A stretch of DNA of 64,000 nt, from positions 102,395,501 to 102,459,500 of the forward strand of contig CM074857.1 of NCBI GenBank assembly GCA_037501455.1. The letters are read 5' to 3'. The translations under genes and the position numbers were made by a program. Below the pieces are notes generated by a model, which saw nothing but the letters and a program-made list of their open reading frames with translations, made no database searches and was not told where the DNA came from. This document shows positions 31,921-42,229 of the stretch, in pieces. The stretch's first letter is position 1. Each line of letters begins with the position of its first letter. This DNA comes from Lantana camara. Lineage: Eukaryota > Streptophyta > Magnoliopsida > Lamiales > Verbenaceae.

Positions 31921-32525
31921 TTTATTTCCTTTATCATCTGTTGCTTTATGCTATTTCTTTTGTAGACTTTCAATTGCTAGACTATATTTACATTTTATTC
32001 CAAGTACTCTAAAGACAATATGAAGATTTGGTATAAGAACTTCGTACCTTTTGGTTATTGGTATTTCAAACGTGTCTTTGGACCTGCCTCTTTTGAATCA
32101 GTAGGGGAGTGACCCATGAAATGAATTTTATGTTTATACAGTGTTTTTGTTCAGTAAGAAGACATTTACCTCCTAAGAGATGGAGGGACATTCGTCCTGA
32201 TATTTTATATTGAGGGACGTTCATCCTGAAATCTTATTTTGAGGGACATTTGCCTTGTAAATAGTTTTTACCACGGACGTTTATCCTGAAATCTTATTTT
32301 GAGGGACATTTGCCTTGCAGATAGTTTTTACCAAGGACGTTTGTCCTGAAATCTTATTTTGAGGGACGTTCGTCCTGCAAATAGCCTTATGAGATAGGAT
32401 GGCCGAGGAATGTTGTCTTGGAACGATTACGCCTCCTCCCTTGCTTGGAGGGGCGCGATTTGGTCGTTCAAGACTTTTTGTTGTTGTCTTTGTCAGTTTT
32501 ACTTGACAAGACTAGAAGGGACCTT
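31921..32525. repeat. Element X: tandem about 60-bp repeats between pol and antisense gene
   Basis: From about 32180 to 32395 a unit of about 60 bp (CGGACGTTTATCCTGAAATC, then TTATTTTGAGGGACATTTGCC) recurs about three times. It is itself made of half-units in which AGGGAC and GTCCT form small inverted repeats. 31921-32180 and 32396-32525 hold no gene. The position matches the tandem arrays of element Y, although the sequence differs. Confidence 0.75.
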
Positions 32526-35500
32526 TTAAGCAAAGAACTTCTTCAAGTTCTGTATGTTCCAGGGATGCGGTAATTCTCTATCCTCCATATCTGCCATCCT
32601 GTAAGCTCCACGTCCGATCACCTTGGTTATTTTGTACGGACCTTCCCATCTTGGTTCTAGCTTCTGGACGGGTTTCAGAGTGTCAACCCTCCGAAGCACC
32701 AAGTCGCCCACTTGGAGGTTGCGCGGCCTTACTCCCCGATTGTATGAGCTTGCCATCCTGCTTTTATATCGTGCCATTCTTAGGAGTGCATTATCTCGAG
32801 TTTCCTCGATCATGTCTAGGTTCTCCCTCATCAAGTATTCATTCCTATCTGCATCGTATGCTTGTACCCGGTGCGTTTCGACTCCTACCTCGGCAGGGGT
32901 CACGGCTTCTGCGCCGTACACCAGATTAAATGGTGTTTCTCCTGTTGTGCTGCTTGGAGTAGTCCTTTGGGCCCACAGGACAGAAGGAAGTTGCTTGGCC
33001 CATAAACCTCGGGCTTGTTCCACTCTGGTTTTGATCCCTTGAAGGATAACCCGATTCATGACCTCTACTTGTCCGTTCGTTTGTGGATGTGAAACCGAGG
33101 CAAAACATTGCTCGATTTTCCAGGTCAGGCAGAAATCTCGTACTTTGGCTCCTTTGAATTGAGTACCGTTGTCGGAGACTAGCATTCTTGGTACTCCATA
33201 ACGGCATATTATGTTCTTCCACAGGAATGCAATAACGGCCTCCTCGGTTATCCTTCCTACCGCCTTCGCTTCCACCCATTTGGTGAAGTAATCTACTGCC
33301 ACGATTAAGAATTTCAGCCTGGGTGGGGTGACCGGTAACGGGCCTACTATATCGATCCCCCATCTGGCAAAGGGGCACGGCGTTTGCATGATGGTCAGTG
33401 GCTCAGCCGGTTGATGAATCAGAGGTGCGTGCTTCTGACATTGCTCGCACCTTAGTACAAAAGTTTTGGCATCAGCTTTGACAGTCGGCCAGAAGTAGCC
33501 AGCCCTCAAAGTCTTCCTGGCTAGCGTCATCCATCCTGAGTGGCATCCTCCTACCCCTTCATGTATTTCCTGCAGCACCTGGTATCCTTCTTCTTGAGAT
33601 AGACATCGTAGCAACGGCAGTGTAAAAGACTTCTTGTACAGGCTTCCTCGGATCAGTATATATTTAGAGGCTTTATTGCGGATGCGCATTGCTTCCTTGC
33701 GATCAGTGGGTAGCTCTTGTCTCAACAGGAAATCTGTTATTTCCTTTCTCCAATCACTTTGCGAGCTTAGAACGAGAACTTCTTCCTCCTCCGGGCATGC
33801 TCTCGGAAATGTTAGGATTGTGATCCTTCTCGTGTGACACCCTTCCAGGGAGCTTGCCAACTTTGCTAGTTAATCTGCTTTTCGGTTTTCTTATCTTGGG
33901 ATCTGAGTTATCTGGAAACTCACGAACTCTTTCTTTATTTTCTCTATCTTTTTTAGGTACTTGATCATCCTCTCGTCCTTAGCCTCGTATTGACCTGCTA
34001 CTTGGCATGCTACCAACTGGGAGTCCGAATATACGATTAGGCTTCTAGCTCCGGCTTCCAAGGATAACTTCATTCCAGCAATCAACGCCTCGTATTCTGC
34101 TTCATTGTTCGAAGCTTTGAATTCGAATTGGATTGCAAATTCGAACTCGTCGCCTTCTGGGCTGGTTAGCAACACTCCCGCTCCGCTTCCTGATTGAGTA
34201 GATGAACCATCAACATGTAAGAGCCAGGGGCGTCCTTCCTCTGCCGGAGGTGTGGCCATTTCGGAGATGAAGTCTGCTAATGCTTGCGCTTTAATGGTGG
34301 TTCTCGGGGAGTACGAGATGTCAAATTCTCCTAACTCCATCACCCATTTGATTAGCCTTCCCGAAACTTCTGGTTTTCCCAATATTTGCTTGAGTGGATG
34401 GTTCGTCCTTACTATAATTTGGTGCGACAAGAAGTATGGTCTTAGCCTGCGGGCTGCTACCATCAATGCTAGCCCCACCTTTTCAACTTCTGAGTATCTT
34501 TGCTCTACGCCTTGAAGAACCTTACTGACATAATAAATTGGCTTCTGATCACTTCCTTCTTCCCTCAGGAGCACCGCGCTGATGGCTTGCTGTGTTACAG
34601 ATAGGTAGGTATACAGCGGCTCTCCGGGAAGTGGTTTTAGTAGCAACGACATTCCTGCTAGGTACTTCTTGAGCTCCTCAAATGTGGCTTGACATTCTTG
34701 GTTCCATTCGAACTTGCTGGCCTTTCGTAGGACTTTGAAGAACGGGAGACTTCTATGTGCAAGGCGGGATATGAATCGTCCTAGCGATGCGATCCTTCCT
34801 GTCAGCCTCTGCACTTCATTCGTAGTGGAGGGTGCCTTCATGTCTAGGATGGCTTGAATTTTTGTGGGATTGGCCTCGATCCCCTTCTCGGTCACCATGT
34901 AACCTAAGAACTTTCCTCCGTTGACTCCAAATGAGCACTTGAGGGGGTTGAGCTTCATTTGGTAGTGTCGTAATACTTGGAATGCTTCGGCAAGGTCTCG
35001 CACGTGGTTTTCTGCTTTCTTGCTCTTTACCAACATGTCGTCCACGTATACTTCCATATTGCGGCCAATTTGGTTCTTGAACATCTTATCTACGAGTCGT
35101 TGGTAGGTAGCCCCCGCATTTTTCAACCCGAACGGCATTACCACATAGCAATACGTACCTGTCGAGGTGATGAAACTAACTCTTTTTTGGTCTTCGGGAT
35201 CCAATTGGATTTGGTGGTATCCTTGCGATGCATCCATCATGCTGAGTAACTCACATCCCGAAGTGGAATCCACTAATTGGTCAATCCTTGGGAGTGGGTA
35301 GGAATCCTTCGGGCAAGCCTTATTAAGATCCCTGAAATCAACACACGTCCGCCATTTGCCTTCTCCCTTGGGCACCAAGACTACATTCGACACCTATTCG
35401 GGAAATTGAATCTCGCGGATGTGTTTGGCCTCCAAGAGTTTCTCCACTTCCTGTTGTATGATCTTGTCCTTTTCTGGTCCGAAGTCTCTCTTTCTTTGTT

Positions 35501-38471
35501 TCACCGGCCTGATGGAAGGATCAACATTTAATTTGTGCATCATGACTTTAGGATCGACTCCTAACAGGTCATTAGGAGACCAAGAAAAGACATCAGCGTT
35601 CCTGTATAGAAACTCGACAAGAGATTTGGCTACTTGCTCTGACAGGTGGGACCCGATACGGGTGGTCCTGGTGGGATCCCCCGGAAATAACTCCACCGTC
35701 AATATCTCTCCTGCTGGCTGTATTTTCATTGGGCTGATTTTGTTGCCATCCTCGTCATACTGTATGGCCTCTTTTCCTTTCTCGATCCTTGCTTTCTTCG
35801 TCTCACGCTCCTTGCTTTCGTGCTCCTCCTTCTTCTTTCCTTGTCCGATGGTTTTCACATAGCAATTCCTAGCTTCTTGTTGGCTTCCTTGGACCTCTCC
35901 GACTCCTCCTTTCATGGGAAATTTGATCTTCATGTGGTAGGTAGACACCACTGCTTGGAAATCATTCAAGACAGGCCTTCCCATAATAACGTTGTAAGCT
36001 GATGGTTGCTCTACCACCAGGAAGCGAGTGAGTCTAGTCCTCCCCAAGTCGCTCGTTCCCAGGGTGAGAGGGAGAGTGACTATGCCAATGGGCCGGACTA
36101 CCTCTCCTGCGAAACCGTAAAGAGCGGTGTCTACGGGTTCCAACTGAATGCTTCCTAAGTCCATTTGCTTGTATGCTTCGTAAAAAAGGATGTCCACTGA
36201 ACTCCCATTATCCACGAATATTCTGTCGACCTGGTAGTTTGCTATCACGGCCGAAATAACCAGAGCGTCACAGTGGGGGGCGTGCACTCCTCTTAGATCC
36301 TCGCATCCAAATTTTATGTCATGCCCTTGGGGATGATCCTCCACTCTTATTACATCAGGGGCACTTGACCTCGCATCCCGTGCATGAGCCCTCCTAGCCC
36401 TTTGTGAATCTCCATCGGTGGGGCCTCCTGAAATCATCCGAATTATTCCCTTGTATGCTGAATTGTCACCCTTTTTCGCGGAACCCTCAGGTTGGTCAGG
36501 TTCCGTCTTGGGCTCCACAGCGATTGCTTGCTTTAGGTAGAGCTTCTTATCGTCCCTATAGCTTTTATTGTTTGCCCTTCTAGTGTCCTCCCTAGCTTGA
36601 TAGGTTAGTCTCCTCGGTGAGGTCCTGCGGTCAGGGCGGCAACCTGTCCTCTCGTAGCCCTTTTCGCGATCCTGGCATATTAATTCAGTTAGGAATCCTT
36701 CTCGTACCAATCGCTCGATCTCATTTTTTAGGTGGCGGCACTCGTCGGTCTCGTGTCCGTAATTATTGTGAAACCGACAAAATTTGTCCGATGGAGGATT
36801 AGTAGGGCCTTTGTTCGCTCCTCGGGGGCGGTTCAGAAGGGAGGTTCCCTCCACCTGCATGAGAATGTGGGACGGCTTAGCTTTCATCGGAGTGTAGAAG
36901 TAGAATTTTGCCGGCCGAGGTGCTCGGACTTCGGGATGTTCCGCTATTCTAGGTCTTATAGCGGGTGTCCCAGATGCTCTGTCGTCCTTCCTATCTCGGC
37001 GTGCTACCAGCTTCTCGCGCTCCTTTCCCCACTCTGCCTCTTCCAGCTGGATGTACTTTCCTGCTCTGGACAGGAGGTCGTCATACCCCGTTGGTGGTTT
37101 TTTCACCAGGGACTTGAAGAAATCCCCTTGACGCAACCCTCGGGTTAGGATGCTGATTCGTGTTTCCTCCGACGTGGAAGGGACTTCTAAGCAGGCTGTG
37201 ACGAATCTATCCATGTAACCTCGCAATGACTCATGCTCTCCTTGGGTGATTCCGTACAGGGCCATTGTAGATCTCAAGTACTTTTTACTACTTGTGAATT
37301 GATTTAGGAACATGGATCGAAGACCTTCGAAAGAGTGGATAGACTTTGATGGTAGCTGACTAAACCACTGCTGAGCCACCTTGGTGAGTGTCGTTAGGAA
37401 AGCCCTGCACTTTACCCCGTCAGTGTATCCGTGTAGTAGCGACATGTTTTCGAATTCTGTCATATGCTGCTCAGGATCGCCTGTTCCGTCATATTTAGAC
37501 AAGTCGGCTCTCCTAAAGTTCGTCCGGAGTTCTTCGGCCAGGATGTGTGCAGCAAATGGTAAACCTCTTCTAGGGGCCGGCGGTCTACCGGCAACCCTCT
37601 GTCTGACTTCCTGGATTTCTTGCTGCAATCGAACAGCCCATTCAGGAGGATCATCGGCTCTTGTCCTTGCTTCCTGATGCAGGTTGGTATTGAGGACATT
37701 GACGTCTATCTGAGGGTTGATTTGAGTTCCCCTTGGTCGATCCACGCCAATTTGAACGGGTCTAGGTGGCATGAACACTGCTGGTTGCACTCCAGTCCCA
37801 GTATTAATTGGGGGCATCTCCCATGCAGGGGGTAGGACACCTCGATGAGGGACTTCCTCTTGAACCTGGGAAGGCTGGCTTCCTCACAGTGGTCCACCTC
37901 CGGCTATCTGAGGCCGTCCCGACGCGATTACTTCTCTCACCGCCTCCAGGACTTCATCTCGTACGGAGGCACGGACCACCTCGGCTATTCTCTGATTTAG
38001 CTCATCCCAAGGTAGCCGCGTTCCTCCAGTGGATGTTCTTCCGGTATTGGCAGCGGCGTTCCTAGGGAATGAGGAGGTCTCCCGCAGGTTGGTGACCGGC
38101 CCAGGAGCAGAAAACTGTAGTCCTGCACTCGTAGTGGAGGGTGCCGGAAAGCTAGGATGGCCAGCGTCTGACGTTCCTGGTGGTTGAGTGTCGGTCATTC
38201 CGCTTCCTACAGGATGGATCGTCCTAGCGAACTCAGTCGCTCCTGCAGTCGGTTGCTCAGTGGATCCGGTTGCCGGAGTATTCTCCGGGGTAGGCGTGAT
38301 TCCTGTGATTCCTACACTTGTGGAAGCTTCAGTGTTGTTTCCTCCTCCGAGTGCTTGGATGGTACTTGCAGGGATGGGGCGGAGGATTCCTCCGGTAGCA
38401 GATTCAATATTGCTGGATGTTGAGTTCGCCATGTAAAGTCTGGATCTGACTTTCTCACGTCTATAGCTCAA
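32526..38471 (-). pseudogene. Element X gag-pol polyprotein, broken by four in-frame stops
   Basis: The minus-strand frame begins at 38471, or more likely at the ATG at 38432. It encodes Gag (capsid about 37500-37000), a Cys/His segment near 36770, retropepsin near 36215 (Asp-Asn-Gly-Ser in place of the usual Asp-Thr/Ser-Gly-Ser), RT with Tyr-Val-Asp-Asp near 35045, RNase H (HVDGSS near 34215), and integrase (zinc-finger cysteines near 33445, core Asp-Asn-Gly near 33170, Glu in NGQVEVMNR). A single frame is kept throughout but is interrupted by TGA at 37884-37886, TAG at 35394-35396, TAA at 33891-33893 and TAA at 33870-33872. The stops are compatible with C-to-T or G-to-A transitions. No frameshift was seen, so the damage is recent and purely by substitution. 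Confidence 0.92.
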
Positions 38472-38489
38472 TTTCCCACAGACGGCGCC
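38472..38489 (-). other. Element X primer-binding site
   Basis: TGGCGCCGTCTGTGGGAA on the minus strand, identical to that of element Y, lies a few bases after the 5' LTR. It confirms that X reads leftward. Confidence 0.88.
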
Positions 38490-38492
38490 AGA

Positions 38493-39311
38493 TGATGCGT
38501 CTCAAAATCTGCACCACCCTATTTATACGGGAATACCGAGCAATTAAGATCTTTATTTCCTGCAAAAGTGGTTAATACGAAGCAAAGAAAGCCTGCGAAC
38601 GAGGGATTAAATTACCGTGATATAGAACTAAATAGTATAAACGGAAAATAAACCAACTTATAAAGCAAAGAGTAGCGATATGATAGAAAAGATAAACGAA
38701 TAATCACGAGAATAAATTAAGTAAAGCAAGAAAGTAAGCTTATCGTCTCTCCAAATGAACTTAGGGGAAGACGATGGATTTCCGATAATGTTCTGAGAAT
38801 GAGAGAATGAAAGACTGTCTTTGTATTTTTCTGGCGTCAGATAAAAAAGTGTTTTCGTACAGAGAGTATCTCCCCCCTTTTAAAGATACGTACACGGCTT
38901 TTTTAATTAGCTAGGGCTCTTCCTATCTTTTAGGGGAGTTGAGAGATGGGAGAGGAAAACGGGGGATAGTTGGGAGATACTTATCTCCAACCACCGTTAC
39001 ATGGGATAATCTCTCAGTTTCAAATATATACTAGAAAAGAACTCCTAGAACTATACCATAACTGATTTATCCGCATTTATTGGCACTAAGAGTCGGTATA
39101 AATTTGTTTTGACTGATCTTCTGGCTTCCTTTGGATTCCTCTATAGGAATAATTTCTTTGCCTTACGTTCCCGCCTAATCTTCACATATGTGGACCTTCT
39201 TGATGAGCTTGAACTCGTGGGGGCGGCCCACTCTCTCTCTCGAGGCCTCTCTTCCCTGGGCTTATTCCCAAGTGGGCTGTGGGCCCTGAGTGTTGATAAT
39301 GGGACGTATCA
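38493..39311 (-). repeat. Element X 5' LTR
   Basis: 819 bp, about 99.5% identical by eye to the copy at 14587-15405. A minus-strand TATAAATAG lies very near its inner end (about 38518-38526), and another TATA-like TTTAAAAGG lies near 38876-38884. I cannot decide which one is used. Confidence 0.94.
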
Positions 39312-40689
39312 TAATAATATTTTCAATGAACTATTTTGCCTTAAAAAGCTACACATACAAAAATATTTATATGAAATCTCTCTTTCAAATCATATACAAT
39401 AAGTAGAAATACTAAGTATTGAAACATTCAAATAAATAAACAATAAAAATATGTAAAATTATATTATTATATAAAAAAAAAAAGTTTTGATGTGTATAAT
39501 AATTTGTCCAAATAATTCTAACTTTTAAGTATAAGTAATAGTTTATAACTTTCAAATATATTTAATAAAAAAAGACATATATAAAAAATAGAAACAAAAA
39601 CCTAAAAGATCATATAAAATGCTATATTAGCTATATATATTTTATTCCTTCTATTGTTTGATTTTCTTTAATATAATTTCTTATTTATTTTTTATTTTCT
39701 TTATAAAGTTTTGAAGAATTTTTTTTGTTGTCATTAAAAATGTAAAAGTTATATTCACTTTTAAAACTATGATTTTTTGGCCTTCTCTTTTTCTATAATT
39801 TCGACCTCGATTCCATCATTTAAAATGAAAATATTGTTATTTTTTTCCATAATCTTGAGAAATTGTAGTTTTGGTATATCATTATCACTCTTGGATCCTT
39901 CCTAATTAATCTCTTTTTTCTCTCATTTTCTCTCATATTCTTCCTTAGGCCTTTAATGATTCCTCTTCTCTTATTTATAAATATTAGACTTAGCTGCAAG
40001 CTTAGTTATAACTTGTTGGATATTTCATAGAATCCCATATGTGCTAACCTCCATTGGTTTTATTCTCACCGGTTCGGCTCACACCGTTTCCTCAGTTCGC
40101 CACCTGATAGAGAATTGACCAGCCTACTCCTCAAGCTAGTCGATCTTAGGTTTGATTTCATTAAAGGCCCGATGGGTATGTCCCCAACAATCACTAATTT
40201 TAGTATAATTACCTTAAACAAAATATCCATCTCTCAAATATGTGGGTTGGCATATAATCATTTTCAATATTACCCTCTTTCCCAAATCTCCATCTTCTTC
40301 TCCATAATTGTAGTTTGATTTAATGAGTATTTCTATTTTTCTTTGTTTTATACTTCGAATTGTATTCTCTCAGTTTAATTAGTTACCTCATATAATTTTC
40401 AATTGATAACTTCTACTCTTCGAATTCCAATAAGAAAGCAAAACTCTGTCACCTAAAGAAAGTTGTGCTTGAGTCGATTAAGTTTATCGCACACGTGATT
40501 GAGGAGCCAAACTTTGTGCATGTGGTAGATGGAGATCGAGATCGTAATGAACTGAATAAGTGTCATTCGTCCGAAAGGTTTGTCGTTTTGGCTTTCTATC
40601 CCAAAAGCCGCTATTTTACTCTTTTAATCGCAATCAAAAAATGTTCATTATAGTTTCAACTAAGTTCATCTGCACCCCCAAATAGTTCC
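39312..40689. other. AT-rich DNA without recognisable genes
   Basis: About 1.4 kb to the right of element X, starting with its TAAT duplication. Very AT-rich to about 39950 and then mixed. Short open frames (for example 40115-40318 and 40465-40653) have no recognisable domain. Probably decayed repeat or intergenic DNA. Confidence 0.55.
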
Positions 40690-41380
40690 TGAAGTTGTCT
40701 ATACTTTCCATACCCAAATTCTACTAACCCACTACTTTAAATCATTGACACGTAAGGTGCGAACAACACATGTGATTTGCTTAAGTTTAATTTGAGGCCC
40801 AACTCCTTGCGGCTCAACCACACTTCGAATGCACTTTGCTCCATCCGCGGTAGCTTTGGCTCCCAATATTAAGTTGTCCACAAAAAGCAAGTGTGAGATG
40901 TGAGGGCTTTTCTAACATACCATAATTGGCTTCCAAGTCCGGCTGAAATGATCCTCAATTATATACGTAAGTTGTTCCATGTAGAGTACAAACAAATAAG
41001 GCGAGAGTGATTGTCATATCTAATGTCACACATTCGTACAGCCTCCGTCAGTTCACCATTCTATAGAATCTCCGATTGTATCCTCTACATTCTGCTCATG
41101 ATGATATTGATGATTTTCTTCGAGAATTTGAAAAAATTAAAGTTTTTCTCAGAAAATTCTACGGGGTTTTGTTGTACGCCTTTTCAAGATTCAATTTCAT
41201 CACCATGCCCCTTTTTTATCATTGGAGTGATGTAGCATTCATAACGCTTCTTTAAGCAACAAGATATTGTAATGGGTGCCTCGACCGGGAATGAAATTAT
41301 TCTGGTTCGATCCCACAATTTCTTTGATATACGGCTTAAACGAAGTATAATCATCTTAGTGATCATTTTTCAGCAATACT
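40690..41380 (-). pseudogene. LINE (non-LTR retrotransposon) reverse transcriptase relic
   Basis: The minus strand shows a decayed LINE RT in the expected order, spread over frames. First come Gln-Asn-x-Phe-Ile-Pro-Gly-Arg (about 41290-41320) and a KKGHGDEIES-like segment near 41200. Next is a tract like 'LFVLYMEQL..II' near 40990-40950, and then 'SHLLFVDNLILGAKAT' near 40900-40860, which corresponds to the LINE F/YADD region with Asn in place of the second Asp. Stops and frameshifts are frequent. No poly(A) tail or target duplication is recognisable, so this is a truncated old copy. Confidence 0.65.
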
Positions 41381-42229
41381 CTACAGTAGAAAAGGAGAGT
41401 ACTCTACACTTCAAATATTTACTACAGTAGAAAAACCAGAGCAATTGGAGCAGGGGAGGGTGTCGGGAAAAACAGGGGAAAACTCGGCCAAAATCAAGAT
41501 CAACCAAAACAACAATTTCCAAGCTCCAAAATGATATATTTATGTAAGGACTCAAGCATATATACTTATACTACCATAAAACTTCATATAAACATTTAAA
41601 TCCACCAAGATCATCAAGAATCATCAAGATCAAACCCACAATGAACTCATGCTCCAAGCTTATAACCTTCACAATTTATGCATCAAATCAAAGCTAGAAC
41701 CATATAATCATGCTTCCAACAACTAAAACATAATTTACCAAGCTCAACACATAACCCTAGCTCTCAAATATATTCATGTATTTCCCCAACTAGAAGCTCA
41801 TACCTTGAATGAATGAAAAGAAGGAGAAGAGATGATGTTGTGATGATGATGATGCTTCAATTATGCAAATAACCCTTGAATTCAAGCTTCCAATGAAGAA
41901 TCCTCTTCTTTCTTCTTGCTCGGTTTTGAACGAGATGAGGGAGAGAAGGGAGGGATCAAGTGTGTATATGTTTGTATGCAATCAAAGATATATGCTAGAT
42001 ATTATAAAGCTAGGCACAAATTGCAATTAGATCCCTCCACTTCAAAAGTCATGCAATCAAGTTCAATCCCATGGAAATTGATCAATTAAGTCCAAAACTA
42101 TTTCATGCAATTAGGTCCTCAAATTAATAAAATGACCACTTAAGAACAATTATGCAATTAAACAATTAAGTCATATTTGGAAATTAATTCACATATTGCA
42201 TACTTGAAAATTGGGGGCGTTACACCCAA
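41381..42229 (-). repeat. Gypsy-type LTR fragment (minus strand)
   Basis: On the minus strand it starts TGTAACGCCCCCAATTTTCA at 42229, a start typical of plant Gypsy LTRs. It continues through AT-rich sequence and a pyrimidine/purine-rich leader-like part (about 41960-41800) that ends in a donor-like CAAG|GTATGAGC near 41805. The left limit is not defined: I see no matching terminal motif or target duplication. It is therefore either a solo LTR with an eroded end or a deletion scar. It abuts element Z exactly inside an exon of the Z antisense gene. Confidence 0.5.

Larger units (their letters stand above)
14587..39311 (-). mobile_element. Gypsy LTR retrotransposon 'X' (Tat-like) with antisense gene, split by element Y
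   Basis: The minus-strand element has 819-bp LTRs at 38493-39311 (5') and 14587-15405 (3') that differ by about four bases by eye. The ends are TGATGCGTC...GACGTATCA on the plus strand. The flanking duplication is TAAT (14583-14586 and 39312-39315). A 5-bp duplication would require a 1-bp indel. In element order it has a primer-binding site (38472-38489), gag-pol (38471-32526) with four stops, tandem repeats (about 32180-32395), a plus-strand spliced gene (29440-31920) and a polypurine tract at 15406-15424. Element Y (15922-28383) is inserted in the leader of that antisense gene. Without Y, X is about 12.3 kb. Pol domain order, the primer site and the antisense gene fit the Tat lineage of plant Gypsy elements. 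Confidence 0.93.

Noticed and set aside
14582..39316. A perfect 5-bp target duplication around element X
   Set aside because: ATAAT and TAATA differ by one position; only TAAT is exact, so I report 4 bp or a 1-bp indel.
40465..40653. Open frame near the LINE relic as a host gene fragment
   Set aside because: 62 codons without similarity that I can recognise, in decayed AT-rich sequence.
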